From positions 1,551,958 to 1,615,957 of the forward strand of contig NZ_JAKVOI010000001.1 of assembly GCF_022482905.1 (NCBI RefSeq): a stretch of 64,000 nucleotides of DNA, in the 5' to 3' direction. The notes below the pieces were generated by a model. That model ran no database searches, had not been told where the DNA came from, and saw only the letters and a list, made by a program, of their open reading frames with translations. Of this stretch, positions 9,860 to 18,142 are shown one piece after another. The DNA comes from Clostridium sp. Lineage in GTDB: Bacteria; Bacillota; Clostridia; Clostridiales; Clostridiaceae. The first letter of the stretch is position 1. Each line of letters begins with the position of its first letter. The translations under genes were made by a program, and so were the position numbers.

Positions 9860-10249
9860 TTATTCTTCTTCCTCTTCATCTTCTTCAGATTTAGGAATCA
9901 TGACATTTTGAACATGTACGTTCACTGCAGTTACTTCGAGTCCCGTCATGGATTCAACTGCCTTTTTGACATTTTCCTGAACCTTTAGTGCAACATCTGG
10001 AATTCTCACTCCATATTCAACAACTACATACAAGTCAATAGCTGTACTATTCTCACCCACACTTACCTTCACACCTTTTGACAGATTTTTCTTGCCGCTC
10101 AATATCTGTGTAATTCCCCCTACAAGATTTGCACTCATTCCAACTATTCCATTTATTTCTGTGGTGGCAAGTCCTGCAATTACCCCTACCACTTCATCGG
10201 ATATCTTTACAATGCCCATATCTACTTCTTTATTTGTATTATCTTCCAT
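9860..10249 (-). CDS. Asp23/Gls24 family envelope stress protein
   Basis: This 129-residue Asp23 (DUF322) protein has the family core 'GIVKISDEVVGVIAGLATTEINGIVGM' and 'VVVEYGVRIPDVALKVQENVKKAVE', and ends in a run of acidic residues. Members are abundant cytosolic or membrane-associated proteins linked to envelope stress; the precise role in clostridia is not known. Two adjacent ATGs exist; the one at 10249 sits 7 bases after AGGAGG and is preferred over 10252. It is monocistronic, with its own promoter and terminator, and separates the spoIIIA operon from nusB. Confidence 0.93.
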   Translation of the reverse strand: MEDNTNKEVDMGIVKISDEVVGVIAGLATTEINGIVGMSANLVGGITQILSGKKNLSKGVKVSVGENSTAIDLYVVVEYGVRIPDVALKVQENVKKAVESMTGLEVTAVNVHVQNVMIPKSEEDEEEEE

Positions 10250-10295
10250 CATGGCACCTCCTAGATTTTCACCCATTAAATAATTATATGTTTAC

Positions 10296-10324
10296 ATTAT
10301 ATCAAATGCAGAAATTATTTACAA
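10296..10324 (-). promoter_or_regulatory. sigma-A promoter of the Asp23-type gene
   Basis: TTGTAA (10319-10324), a 17-base spacer and TATAAT (10296-10301) on the minus strand form the promoter, with an upstream TG dinucleotide making an extended -10 (TGATATAAT). It fits exactly between the spoIIIAH stop and the Asp23-type gene, so this gene can be expressed in vegetative cells independently of the sporulation operon. Confidence 0.8.
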
Positions 10325-10326
10325 AT

Positions 10327-10839
10327 TTACTTCCTTGCTTCTATTTCTACATCCTCCAGCTTGGATATGCTCATAACTACATCCTTTATCTCCCTGGTGT
10401 TCTTATCTGTCAAGTTGTCGCTTGCCTTTACTATAACCCTTGCCTTGCTGCCTTCTATGGAGCATATGACATCCTCATAGCCCTTGCTTTTCAGCGTTGT
10501 CTCTATTTTGGATTCATAATCCGTATCCATAGCCAGTTCAGTATACTCTTTTTCAGCTTCCACACGATTTTCCTGCGATACATTTTTATCATCAATCAAA
10601 TTTTTTAACTTCTGCAGGGTCTCGGCATCCTTCTGGTCTCTGTTGAGCCTGGCCTCTTCAAAGAACTGCGACTTGGACTTCTGACTGTCATTGCTGTTGA
10701 AAGATACTGCACTTTTCCCGGTGCTTCCATCTGAATTCTCAGCAACACTGAAAGGACTGTTCACTTTTGTAGCAAGTACACCAACACAAACTATCAGTGC
10801 TAAAAGAGTTACAATAATTATGGCCTGTTTTTTATTCAT
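10327..10839 (-). CDS. spoIIIAH: Stage III sporulation protein AH
   Basis: SpoIIIAH is the mother-cell half of the SpoIIQ-SpoIIIAH channel across the space between forespore and mother cell. The 170-residue protein has an N-terminal membrane helix (residues about 5-22, 'AIIIVTLLALIVCVGVLA'), a charged helical linker and a C-terminal YscJ/FliF-like ring-building domain ('ESKIETTLKSKGYEDVIC...ARVIVKA'). It is the last gene of spoIIIA. AGAGGGGGA precedes the ATG. Confidence 0.92.
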   Translation of the reverse strand: MNKKQAIIIVTLLALIVCVGVLATKVNSPFSVAENSDGSTGKSAVSFNSNDSQKSKSQFFEEARLNRDQKDAETLQKLKNLIDDKNVSQENRVEAEKEYTELAMDTDYESKIETTLKSKGYEDVICSIEGSKARVIVKASDNLTDKNTREIKDVVMSISKLEDVEIEARK

Positions 10840-10896
10840 TTTAAATTCCCCCTCTATGTTCTCTTAAAATTATATGATCACCACTGTCCATATATA

Positions 10897-11535
10897 CTAT
10901 TTTTTCATAGGATATACATTGACCTTGTCTTCTGTTATATCAAAAAGATCTACTACCGCCTTGGATATTCTGAGTTCGGTTATCTTGTTTTCTGCTCCCT
11001 CTGCCACGACACATACTCCGGATACTTTAGGCTTATAGGTCTTTACGATCAAGGGCTCGGATTTTTCCCCATCATTTGTTATAACTACAGTACTTCCATT
11101 GTTGCTTTGAGTTGTAGTTCTTGTTCCTCCAGAATTGTCCTTTTCATTTGTAGTATTGGTAGAATCATTTACATTCACTGCCGGAACCTGTTCTTCCCCG
11201 CTTTCAAAATTTATCATCACATCTACTTTTCCTACTCCATCTATATTTTCAAGAGTACTTTTCAGTTTATCTTCTACAGATTTTTCATAATCATTCAAGT
11301 TATATGAAGTATCTTTTGTGGAAGTCTGTTCAGTCTTATCACTTTCAGAATTGCTGCTGGTTACAGATTCTGATTTATTTGAATCTGAAGTTTTAAAAAA
11401 GCTTACTGTTATAAGCATCAATATTCCCATCAAAAAAATTATTATAAGATTTACAGTTTTATTTTTATTCTTGCTATTGATACTTTTGTTGTTTACTCCC
11501 TCTTTAATATAAGAAAACCACTTTTTAAAATTCAT
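10897..11535 (-). CDS. spoIIIAG: Stage III sporulation protein AG
   Basis: SpoIIIAG forms the large oligomeric ring of the feeding-tube channel. The 212-residue protein has a cytosolic N-terminus, one membrane helix (about 29-46), a Ser/Asn/Thr-rich low-complexity segment, and ring-building-motif strands ('YEKSVEDKLKSTLENIDGVG', 'VDVMINFESGEEQVP', 'VSGVCVVAEGAEN'), split by a Thr/Asn/Gly-rich insertion as expected for SpoIIIAG. The start is preceded by AGGTGA. Confidence 0.93.
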   Translation of the reverse strand: MNFKKWFSYIKEGVNNKSINSKNKNKTVNLIIIFLMGILMLITVSFFKTSDSNKSESVTSSNSESDKTEQTSTKDTSYNLNDYEKSVEDKLKSTLENIDGVGKVDVMINFESGEEQVPAVNVNDSTNTTNEKDNSGGTRTTTQSNNGSTVVITNDGEKSEPLIVKTYKPKVSGVCVVAEGAENKITELRISKAVVDLFDITEDKVNVYPMKK

Positions 11536-11580
11536 AGTTTTTCACCTATCCATTTCTAAAATTAACTTCTAATTAAATTT

Positions 11581-12171
11581 TCAGCCCTTTTTAACATGAA
11601 TTATATCTTCGGATATACCAAGCTGGCTGCTTAAATAGGATTTTATGCTATTGCCCGTGCCTCCATTCAAATCTTCGGCACCAGAATCAGCATCTTCTTG
11701 AGTATTTATTGTAACTTCCTTTATTTTGCTGACACTTCCATCACTTACATTAACATATATGTTGTTTATATTTACATTATTGTTTTTATCATCATATCCT
11801 ACATCGGCTTCAACTTTATAAGTTTCATCTGGATATTTCTCCTTCAACTTCTGTTCACAGTTTTTTTCAAGATTCAGTTTGAAAGTATCCATGGTCTGTT
11901 TTAAATCCTTCTCCCTGTAATTTTCTATATCATCCATATTCTGCTTCTGGTCAAAGCTGTCAAATATCTTTGTGCTGTAGGAACTTATGTTGAAGTTTTT
12001 GTTGAATATGCTGACTATTGGATTTACAAAAACAGTTATCAAAATTAACCCAAGTACAAATCTGGAATATTTCTTCATGCTGTTATCAGGTAATATCATT
12101 TCAACTGCTGTTATAAAAAATACTGCCGTACATATATTTATAAGCCAATTTCTAAGCGAATCCAGAAACAA
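11581..12171 (-). CDS. spoIIIAF: Stage III sporulation protein AF
   Basis: This is a component of the SpoIIIA complex with two N-terminal membrane helices ('LINICTAVFFITAVEMILP', then 'YSRFVLGLILITVFVNPIV') and a C-terminal soluble ring-building-type domain. I start it at the TTG at 12171, 7 bases after a GGGGGGTGA site that overlaps the spoIIIAE stop. That gives 196 residues and the family-like N-terminus FLDSLRNWLINI. An ATG at 12213 adds 14 unlikely residues inside spoIIIAE. The product is certain, the start less so. Confidence 0.88.
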   Translation of the reverse strand: MFLDSLRNWLINICTAVFFITAVEMILPDNSMKKYSRFVLGLILITVFVNPIVSIFNKNFNISSYSTKIFDSFDQKQNMDDIENYREKDLKQTMDTFKLNLEKNCEQKLKEKYPDETYKVEADVGYDDKNNNVNINNIYVNVSDGSVSKIKEVTINTQEDADSGAEDLNGGTGNSIKSYLSSQLGISEDIIHVKKG

Positions 12172-12184
12172 CAAATCACCCCCC

Positions 12185-13408
12185 CTACATTGCGGCCGTA
12201 CCAGAGGCTGCAATAATGGCTATCATTATAAAAAACATTACGGATATACATATGAGACATGCCGTTATAAGCACGAGTGAATCCCCGGCTGAATTTATAC
12301 AGTTCACCATTCTGCTGTCGCTTATAGGTTCTATAAATGCAGCAGTCAGCTTATAAAGTACTATGAGAACCGCCAGTTTAATAACAGGAAACAGCAATAT
12401 CAGAACGAGGATTATGAGTCCTACACTGCTGATTGAATTCTTTATCAATATGGAATATCCCGCTACAGTGGAAACTGCATCCGAAAGACTTTTACCGACT
12501 ATAGGTACAAAGTTGTCAACTGCAAATTTTGCAGTTTTGGCAGTTACCTGATCTATAGTTTTAGAAGTTATCCCCCTCACTGTAATTATTCCTACAAATA
12601 TGGTCATTATTATTCCCTGCATCCAGAGTGCGCCTTGATTCAGAAGTTTCGTAAGTTTGTCTATTTTATATTCCGAAGATAGATTATTTACAAATTGAAG
12701 TACAAATGACATGCATATTATTGGAATTATAAAATTTATAAATATCTGTGTGCTTATGGTAATGGCTCCTATTATAATGGGATCCATTACTGCAGCCTGT
12801 ATAACACCATGGGCTGAAGCCAGCAGCATAATGAGAACTGGTATAAGTGCCAGCATAAAATCACTCATATCCTTGATAGTTGTTCTGGCCAGATCCACAC
12901 CTATATAAAAACTTTTAGCCATTATTATTATGAGAAGTGAATAGCATGCATAATAAGCTATATTTGACAGGCTGTCGGAACTAAATGCCCTCTGAAGATT
13001 GGTAATCAAAGCACATATTATACTTATTACCACTAAAATAGCCAAAAGCTTTATAGATGCAGTAATCTCCCTTACAAGATACATTCCTGAAGCATTTACA
13101 ATTTTCTTTACAGATATATTTCCATCTCCTGATTTCATAAAATCTTTTACATATTCTTTGAAATCCACGTCTTTTAATATTTCATTTTTTGTCTTCATGT
13201 TGGATATGTAGTCATATAGCTTGTTTATTTCGGATGTTTCTCCACTTATATTTTTATCTAAATCTTTACTCTCAGTCTCATTTACAACTTGAGTGTATTT
13301 TGTTTCATTTTGTATATCTGTATCCTCATTACTGCCTGGTGCATCAAATGCCTGTACATTAAAGGCAAGCGTCAAGGCAATAATCATTCCCAATATAATA
13401 TTTTTCAT
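12185..13408 (-). CDS. spoIIIAE: Stage III sporulation protein AE
   Basis: SpoIIIAE is the polytopic membrane subunit of the SpoIIIA complex. The 407-residue protein has a signal peptide (residues 1-20, ending 'FNVQAFDAPG'), an acidic external stretch, then about seven membrane helices with the conserved segments 'YLVREITASIKLLAILVVISI', 'FMLALIPVLIMLLAS' and 'FVPIVGKSLSDAVSTV'. It lies between AD and AF with short gaps, and AGGTG precedes the ATG. Confidence 0.95.
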   Translation of the reverse strand: MKNIILGMIIALTLAFNVQAFDAPGSNEDTDIQNETKYTQVVNETESKDLDKNISGETSEINKLYDYISNMKTKNEILKDVDFKEYVKDFMKSGDGNISVKKIVNASGMYLVREITASIKLLAILVVISIICALITNLQRAFSSDSLSNIAYYACYSLLIIIMAKSFYIGVDLARTTIKDMSDFMLALIPVLIMLLASAHGVIQAAVMDPIIIGAITISTQIFINFIIPIICMSFVLQFVNNLSSEYKIDKLTKLLNQGALWMQGIIMTIFVGIITVRGITSKTIDQVTAKTAKFAVDNFVPIVGKSLSDAVSTVAGYSILIKNSISSVGLIILVLILLFPVIKLAVLIVLYKLTAAFIEPISDSRMVNCINSAGDSLVLITACLICISVMFFIMIAIIAASGTAAM

Positions 13409-13416
13409 ATGAACAC

Positions 13417-13803
13417 CTACATAATCTTTAAGATTGACTGTAAAACAGCCATAAGTATAGGAATTGCAAGTCCAAGAATTAAAATCTTGCCTGCAAATTC
13501 AACTTTTGTTCCCAGATTTCCTTCTCCCGCATCCCTGCATATTTCACTGCAAAATGATGCAATATAGGCAATAGCAAGTATTTTGAATACAGTGGTCAAG
13601 TATACGAAATCTATATTTGCTTTTAAGGCCAGTTTCTGTATAAATTGAATTACTGCCGTTATTTTGGTAAACATAAATATGAATATCAGAACTCCTGCTG
13701 TAATACTTATATAAACCGCAAAATCATCTCTTCCTTTTCCCTTGAACATAAGCACTATAAACAGGGCAATAAAAGCAAACATTACAATTTTTATTATCTC
13801 CAT
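13417..13803 (-). CDS. spoIIIAD: Stage III sporulation protein AD
   Basis: This 128-residue membrane protein is one of the two small AC/AD paralogues. It has four predicted helices, with the family segment 'IDFVYLTTVFKILAIAYIASFCSEICRDAGEGNLG', in which 'SEICRDAGE' is a strong signature. It is part of the spoIIIA export assembly. TTAGGAGA precedes the ATG, and it is closely spaced with AC and AE. Confidence 0.95.
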   Translation of the reverse strand: MEIIKIVMFAFIALFIVLMFKGKGRDDFAVYISITAGVLIFIFMFTKITAVIQFIQKLALKANIDFVYLTTVFKILAIAYIASFCSEICRDAGEGNLGTKVEFAGKILILGLAIPILMAVLQSILKIM

Positions 13804-13812
13804 AAGCTTCTC

Positions 13813-14010
13813 CTAAAGTTGGAACATGGTTCTAACTGTATTAAACAATTTATTTACTACAGTTATAACCATCATAAGTACTATTACAATACCTGCCAGA
13901 TTGGTTACTACTGCGTATTCCGCCTTCCCACTGGTCTCCAGAACTTTGTTTATTACTATTACAACTATACCCACTGCCGCTATTTTAAATACCAAACTTA
14001 TATCTAACAT
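13813..14010 (-). CDS. spoIIIAC: Stage III sporulation protein AC
   Basis: This 65-residue protein has two membrane helices and the family pattern 'VFKIAAVGIVVIVINKVLE', 'GKAEYAVVTNLAGIVIVL'. Its length equals the family standard. The N-terminal half resembles the second half of AD. AAGGAGAG precedes the ATG. Confidence 0.94.
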   Translation of the reverse strand: MLDISLVFKIAAVGIVVIVINKVLETSGKAEYAVVTNLAGIVIVLMMVITVVNKLFNTVRTMFQL

Positions 14011-14041
14011 ATCGTATCTCTCCTTACAATCTTTTTAAGAG

Positions 14042-14572
14042 TTAAATCAACAGTATAGTTACCACTGCTCCTGCAGAAAATCCAAGATATCTGTACATCT
14101 TCATATTTTTTTTCAAGATAATCTCCGACCTGTCAATCTGTTTTTTGAGACTTTCAATAGCAAGAGAAAATATGTTTTTCTGACCCTCTATATCTGATTC
14201 TCCAAGAGATTTTGAAAAATCCAGGATTATATCTATATCCTCATCCTTCAAGCTTAAAATATGTGCTTTATTTGAAAATGCCTGCTTAAATGCTTCATAT
14301 ACATTGTTCACCCTGTTTTCAGACAGGACTCCGGAAACTTCCATAAATAATATAGAGATAGGTTTTTCAACCTTTGAAGCCGCATCGAATATAGCTTCTG
14401 GAAGCGTAGTATGGGTATATACTATGTGATTTTGTATTTCATATATGCATCTTCTCGTTTGTCTTAGTTGATTTGTTCTGTTTTTTAACTTTTCGCCGCA
14501 GTTGAATCCAAATGCCGTAGTAGAACACATTATCATGATGCATCCCAGTAATTTAATTACCTCATTCACCAT
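14042..14572 (-). CDS. spoIIIAB: Stage III sporulation protein AB
   Basis: SpoIIIAB is a GspF-like membrane subunit of the SpoIIIA complex. The 176 residues from ATG 14572 match the family length: an N-terminal helix ('VIKLLGCIMIMCSTTAFGF'), a cytosolic helical body and a C-terminal helix ('YRYLGFSAGAVVTILLI'). The start is preceded by AAGGA and overlaps the spoIIIAA end by 11 bases; an upstream ATG at 14635 would lie deep inside spoIIIAA. Confidence 0.94.
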   Translation of the reverse strand: MVNEVIKLLGCIMIMCSTTAFGFNCGEKLKNRTNQLRQTRRCIYEIQNHIVYTHTTLPEAIFDAASKVEKPISILFMEVSGVLSENRVNNVYEAFKQAFSNKAHILSLKDEDIDIILDFSKSLGESDIEGQKNIFSLAIESLKKQIDRSEIILKKNMKMYRYLGFSAGAVVTILLI

Positions 14573-15479
14573 AAATTTTTTCCTTATCCGAAAAATCATA
14601 TATATATTCCACTGTTCCGGCACCTTTTTTACCACTTAGAACTACTGCTCTTTTAAATACTTTGTTTTCAACTATATCTTTAAAAACCGGTCTGCTGTAT
14701 AAATCCTCTATTCCAAACCCATGTATGGTCGTTATAAGATTCACCCCTGAATTCAGGGCTGTGACTATGCTTTCCATATCCTTGTGGCTTCCGATTTCAT
14801 CACATACTATGACATCCGGTGACATACTTCTTATGGCCATCATTATCCCTTCACTTTTCAAACATCCATCCATAACATCAGTTCTTATTCCTACATCAAG
14901 CTGTGGTACCCCTGCGGAACATGCACCAATTTCACTTCTTTCATCTATTACACAAACTTTTTTACCGTGGAAACTCATTGAATCCACTCCATTGGATATA
15001 TTTCTTGTTATATCTCTTATAAGAGTAGTTTTACCGCATTTGGGAGGAGAAATTATTATAGAATTTATTACGCTGTCCTCTTCCAATATGAATTTCATCA
15101 GATTTTTTGAACATCCTGGAATTTCTCTGCATATTCTAATATTAAGTGATGATATGTCCTTTATAGTTTTTACTTCACCCTTTTCAATTACACATCTTCC
15201 GCAAATGCCTATTCTATGGCCGCCGCTTATTGTTATATAGCCTCTTTTCATTTCTTCTTCAAATGCATAGATAGAATAATTACTTATTCTCTTTATTATG
15301 GTGTTCAAATCTTCAAAGTCTGGATTGTATCTGCATACTACCTCTCTGGTACCCAACTGAATAATCAGAGGTTTTCCTATCTTGATTCTTATCTCCTGAA
15401 GTCTGTCATTATATGCAAAGTTTATAACTTCCCTCTTTAATTTTTCTGGCAGTATACTCAATATTTCTTTAGTGTCCAT
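14562..15479 (-). CDS. spoIIIAA: Stage III sporulation protein AA (export ATPase)
   Basis: SpoIIIAA is an AAA/secretion-type ATPase powering the SpoIIIA assembly. Starting at the ATG at 15479, after GGGAGATG, the protein is 305 residues. It shows Walker A 'PPKCGKTTLIRDI', the conserved 'VCVIDERSEIGACSAGVPQ', Walker B 'VIVCDEIGS' and 'LITTIHG'. It is the first gene of the operon and follows a strong terminator. A mother-cell sigma-E promoter is expected in the 95 bases upstream, but I could not identify a convincing one. Confidence 0.96.
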   Translation of the reverse strand: MDTKEILSILPEKLKREVINFAYNDRLQEIRIKIGKPLIIQLGTREVVCRYNPDFEDLNTIIKRISNYSIYAFEEEMKRGYITISGGHRIGICGRCVIEKGEVKTIKDISSLNIRICREIPGCSKNLMKFILEEDSVINSIIISPPKCGKTTLIRDITRNISNGVDSMSFHGKKVCVIDERSEIGACSAGVPQLDVGIRTDVMDGCLKSEGIMMAIRSMSPDVIVCDEIGSHKDMESIVTALNSGVNLITTIHGFGIEDLYSRPVFKDIVENKVFKRAVVLSGKKGAGTVEYIYDFSDKEKIYGE

Positions 15480-15567
15480 ATTTTCATCTCCCTTCTTTAT
15501 ATTAATCTCTATTTTTATTTTCCCGAAATTATTCCAGATAATAAAAAAAACTTGCAATACAGAATTC

Positions 15568-15620
15568 CAAAAAATATAGAAGAACCGTTTAGATAAAGTA
15601 TCTAAACGGTTCTTCTATAT
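15568..15620 (-). terminator. intrinsic terminator with a 22-bp perfect stem
   Basis: Arms 15574-15595 and 15599-15620 are perfectly complementary over 22 bp with a 3-base loop, followed on the minus strand by a short T run. It ends the efp/zinc-ribbon transcript just before the spoIIIA operon. The symmetric stem could also act on the plus strand, but no plus-strand gene is nearby. Confidence 0.85.
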
Positions 15621-15638
15621 AGGTTTATTTTTAAACAA

Positions 15639-16028
15639 CTAATTGTCCTTATTAAGAAGTAGTGATATTTTTTTATGACAATGAGGGCATGCTATATCTT
15701 CTCTCTGTGCAATTATATCCTTATCTATATAAACCTGCTCATTACAGTTTGGGCATTTAATTTCTTCAAAATTATCATAGGCATCCTCAATTGATTCATA
15801 TCCATCGTATCCTATGCTGTCGGATAAATCACATAATTCGTCATCTATTTCGTCTATGTATTCATGTAATGATTTATGGGCTGTTGACAGATCAGAAATC
15901 TCTTCAGATATATCATAGAGCACATTTATAATCTCAAATAAAAGTTTACCCTCATTGCTGTTCTTGTCTATCTCAAGTCCTTTAGCCAAACCTTCGAGAT
16001 AGGCCACTTTTGAACTTATGGAATTCAC
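15639..16028 (-). CDS. CD1247-like zinc-ribbon protein of unknown function
   Basis: This is a 129-residue acidic protein with an N-terminal helical part ('KVAYLEGLAKGLEID', 'LYDISEEISDLSTAHKSLHEYIDEID') and a C-terminal zinc ribbon made by two CPxC pairs ('KCPNCNEQVYI' and 'ACPHCHKKISLL'). Members are widespread in clostridia next to efp and spoIIIA; no function is established. The start is GTG with AAGGGCGTGATATT in front. It could act as an RNA- or protein-binding regulator, but nothing in the sequence settles it. Confidence 0.8.
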   Translation of the reverse strand: MNSISSKVAYLEGLAKGLEIDKNSNEGKLLFEIINVLYDISEEISDLSTAHKSLHEYIDEIDDELCDLSDSIGYDGYESIEDAYDNFEEIKCPNCNEQVYIDKDIIAQREDIACPHCHKKISLLLNKDN

Positions 16029-16089
16029 AATATCACGCCCTTAAAATTATTTTTTCTATAGTATGCCCAAAATTTTGGAGATATATTCA

Positions 16090-16650
16090 TTACTGAACTC
16101 TTTCCATGTATTCTCCTGTTCTTGTGTCTACCCTTATAACTTCACCTTCATTTACAAATATAGGTACAGATACAACAGCTCCTGTTTCAAGTGTAGCTGG
16201 TTTCAAAACATTTGTAGCTGTATTTCCCTTTACTCCTGGTTCCGTATGAGTTATATGAAGCTCAACAAAATTAGGTGCTTCTACAGAAAATGCCTCTCCC
16301 TTGTAAAACTTTATTGTTGCGAACATATTTTCCTTCAAAAATTTTATTGCATCCTGTACTTTTTCATGTTCCAAAGGTATTTGTTCAAATGTTTCCTGGT
16401 CCATGAAATAATACAATTGTCCATCAGAGTACAAATACTGCATTTCTTTTCTCTCTATAACTGCTTCCTGAAGCTTTGCAGTTGGGTTGAATGTTGTTTC
16501 TGTAACTGCCCCCGTCAAGACATTTCTGAGCTTAGTCCTTACAAAGGCTGCTCCCTTGCCTGGTTTTACATGAAGAAAATCAATAACAGTATACACTTGT
16601 CCATCCTGATCAAAAGTTGTTCCTTTTCTTAAATCTCCTGCTGATATCAT
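16090..16650 (-). CDS. efp: Elongation factor P
   Basis: EF-P relieves ribosomes stalled on polyproline. The protein is 186 residues in three OB-like domains, with the modifiable lysine at position 32 in '[20 protein letters not shown]' and the C-terminal signature '[19 protein letters not shown]'. Position 32 is the residue carrying 5-aminopentanol in B. subtilis, by family knowledge. The ATG is fixed by the family N-terminus [10 protein letters not shown], yet no good ribosome site stands before it (only an ACGG). This is unusual in this window and leaves room for leader control. Confidence 0.97.
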   Translation of the reverse strand: MISAGDLRKGTTFDQDGQVYTVIDFLHVKPGKGAAFVRTKLRNVLTGAVTETTFNPTAKLQEAVIERKEMQYLYSDGQLYYFMDQETFEQIPLEHEKVQDAIKFLKENMFATIKFYKGEAFSVEAPNFVELHITHTEPGVKGNTATNVLKPATLETGAVVSVPIFVNEGEVIRVDTRTGEYMERVQ

Positions 16651-16880
16651 ATAATATGCCGTTATGCAGACTCAAAATTAACTTTTGGATATCTAAAAGT
16701 CTGCTTCCCCATTCATAGTACTCAATTTCACATTTAATGCTACTTTATTTTGGTCCAGTACTCCCGGGGCTTAAATTCGGATGATATTACACCCTATACT
16801 GTCAGCAGCATTATATTTTACTGACTTACTAACGGCTTTTTACCCCTTTCTTTCTTAAATTATTTGACCTATTTAATATT
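16651..16880 (-). other. 230-base gene-free leader of efp with several inverted repeats
   Basis: No gene is visible between the aminopeptidase stop and efp. On the minus strand the segment holds, in order: GTCAG/CTGAC (about 16801-16825); GGGTG/CATCC (16779-16794, 6-base loop); a long-range pairing of CCCC (16766-16769) and AGTACT (16757-16762) with AGTACT (16717-16722) and GGGG (16707-16710); and GCAGACT/AGTCTGC (about 16668-16706) enclosing ACTTTT/AAAAGT. The last stem ends only about 18 bases before the efp start. It could be a structured leader RNA or an unrecognised small RNA. I know of no family that fits. Confidence 0.45.
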
Positions 16881-17957
16881 TCATTTCAAACAAATCAATT
16901 CCTTTGGAGACTTCGACAAAGCTTCCCCGCCATTTGCTGTAACTACGAGAAGATCTTCTATTCTAACACCTCCAAATCCAGGTATATATACACCTGGCTC
17001 ATCTGTAACAACCATTTTTTCCTTCAACTCATTTTTGTTCCTGTATCCAATTATAGGTGACTCATGAATCTCTCTGCCAACACCATGACCAAGACTGTGT
17101 CCGAAATATCTTCCATAACCCTTTTCAGTTATATAATCTCTGGCAAAAGCATCTACAACTGCAGTCGGTACTCCGGGCTTATATTCCTTTAATGCCAATT
17201 CCTGAGCTTCCAGTACTACATTGTATATTTCAATCATTCTGTCAGATGGCCTTCCTATAACCAGGGTTCTTGTCATATCCGAACAATATTCTTTATATAT
17301 GCATCCAAAATCCAATGTGAGGAATTCACCACTCCTTACCACCCTTTCTGTAGCTTCACCATGAGGAAGACTGGATCTCAGCCCCGACGCAACTATAGAT
17401 GGAAAAGACAGTGCTGATGCACCTAATTTTTTCATGTAGAACTCCAACTCAAGTCCTATTTCCCTCTCGGTCATTCCTTCCTTTATATAGTCCAGCATAT
17501 GAGAAAATGCCTTATCCGCAATTTCTGCAGCACTTTTTATCAGTTCCAGTTCTTCGTCGTCCTTAATCATCCTTATATTTTCAACAATTCCGTTCAGTGG
17601 AGCAAGTTCACAGCTTAACTTGCTCCTATATAGGCTGTAGATATTGTAAGTTACTATATCTTCTTCGAATCCAAGTCTTCCAACTCCATTCTTTTCAACA
17701 AGTTGAGACAAAAAGTCAACAAAAGGCCCACTTTTGCTGTATTCCATTACTTCATAGTCAACAACCTGCTGATGAGCCTGTTCTGTAAACCTGGAATCCG
17801 TTATAAAAAATGCATTGTCCTGAGTTATAAGGGAATAGCTTTCATTTCCTGTAAATCCACTCAAATAATTTCTATTTGGATCTCCTGTCAGCAAAACTCC
17901 ATCCAGTTTCTCTCTTTTCATGGATTCTCTCAATTTTTCAATTCTATCCTTGAACAC
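16881..17957 (-). CDS. Xaa-Pro aminopeptidase, M24B family
   Basis: This is a cytosolic metallo-aminopeptidase/prolidase of 358 residues, with an N-terminal creatinase-like domain and a C-terminal pita-bread fold. The dinuclear metal ligands are all visible: Asp and Asp in 'LDFGCIYKEYCSDMTRT', His in 'GHSLGHGVGREIHE', and Glu residues in 'VTDEPGVYIPGFGG' and 'VRIEDLL'. GTG start after AGGGGGATTTTGA. The efp neighbour is a conserved clostridial pairing. Substrate preference (Xaa-Pro peptides) is inferred from the family. Confidence 0.94.
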   Translation of the reverse strand: MFKDRIEKLRESMKREKLDGVLLTGDPNRNYLSGFTGNESYSLITQDNAFFITDSRFTEQAHQQVVDYEVMEYSKSGPFVDFLSQLVEKNGVGRLGFEEDIVTYNIYSLYRSKLSCELAPLNGIVENIRMIKDDEELELIKSAAEIADKAFSHMLDYIKEGMTEREIGLELEFYMKKLGASALSFPSIVASGLRSSLPHGEATERVVRSGEFLTLDFGCIYKEYCSDMTRTLVIGRPSDRMIEIYNVVLEAQELALKEYKPGVPTAVVDAFARDYITEKGYGRYFGHSLGHGVGREIHESPIIGYRNKNELKEKMVVTDEPGVYIPGFGGVRIEDLLVVTANGGEALSKSPKELICLK

Positions 17958-18058
17958 TCAAAATCCCCCTAACAACTTCGATAAGCTCATATACTATATA
18001 TTTGCCAAACTTATATATTAATATTCGCCATGGAAATAATACTATGTTAAACAATGTT

Positions 18059-18087
18059 ATTTTATCAAAACTTATGGTTATTTGCAA
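18059..18087 (-). promoter_or_regulatory. sigma-A promoter upstream of the aminopeptidase-efp genes
   Basis: On the minus strand TTGCAA (18082-18087), 17 bases, then TAAAAT (18059-18064) preceded by TG (extended -10). It gives a leader of about 95 bases before the GTG of the aminopeptidase and lies after the end of the pilus operon. Confidence 0.65.
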
Positions 18088-18142
18088 ATATTAATTGCCG
18101 GGGCACTTCAAAAAAATCACTTTTTATTAATATAATAGCAAT

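Noticed and set aside
12172-12213. ATG start of spoIIIAF at 12213
   Set aside because: It would add 14 residues inside spoIIIAE without a ribosome site; the TTG at 12171 fits GGGGGGTGA and family length.
13645-14007. 120-codon plus-strand open frame across spoIIIAD/AC
   Set aside because: Its Tyr/His/Asn-rich translation is the antisense of hydrophobic helices; no start site or homology pattern.
15480-15573. Sigma-E promoter for spoIIIAA (GAATAAT-N14-AATAGAGA)
   Set aside because: The -35 is fair but the -10 matches at only about half the positions, so it is too weak to call.
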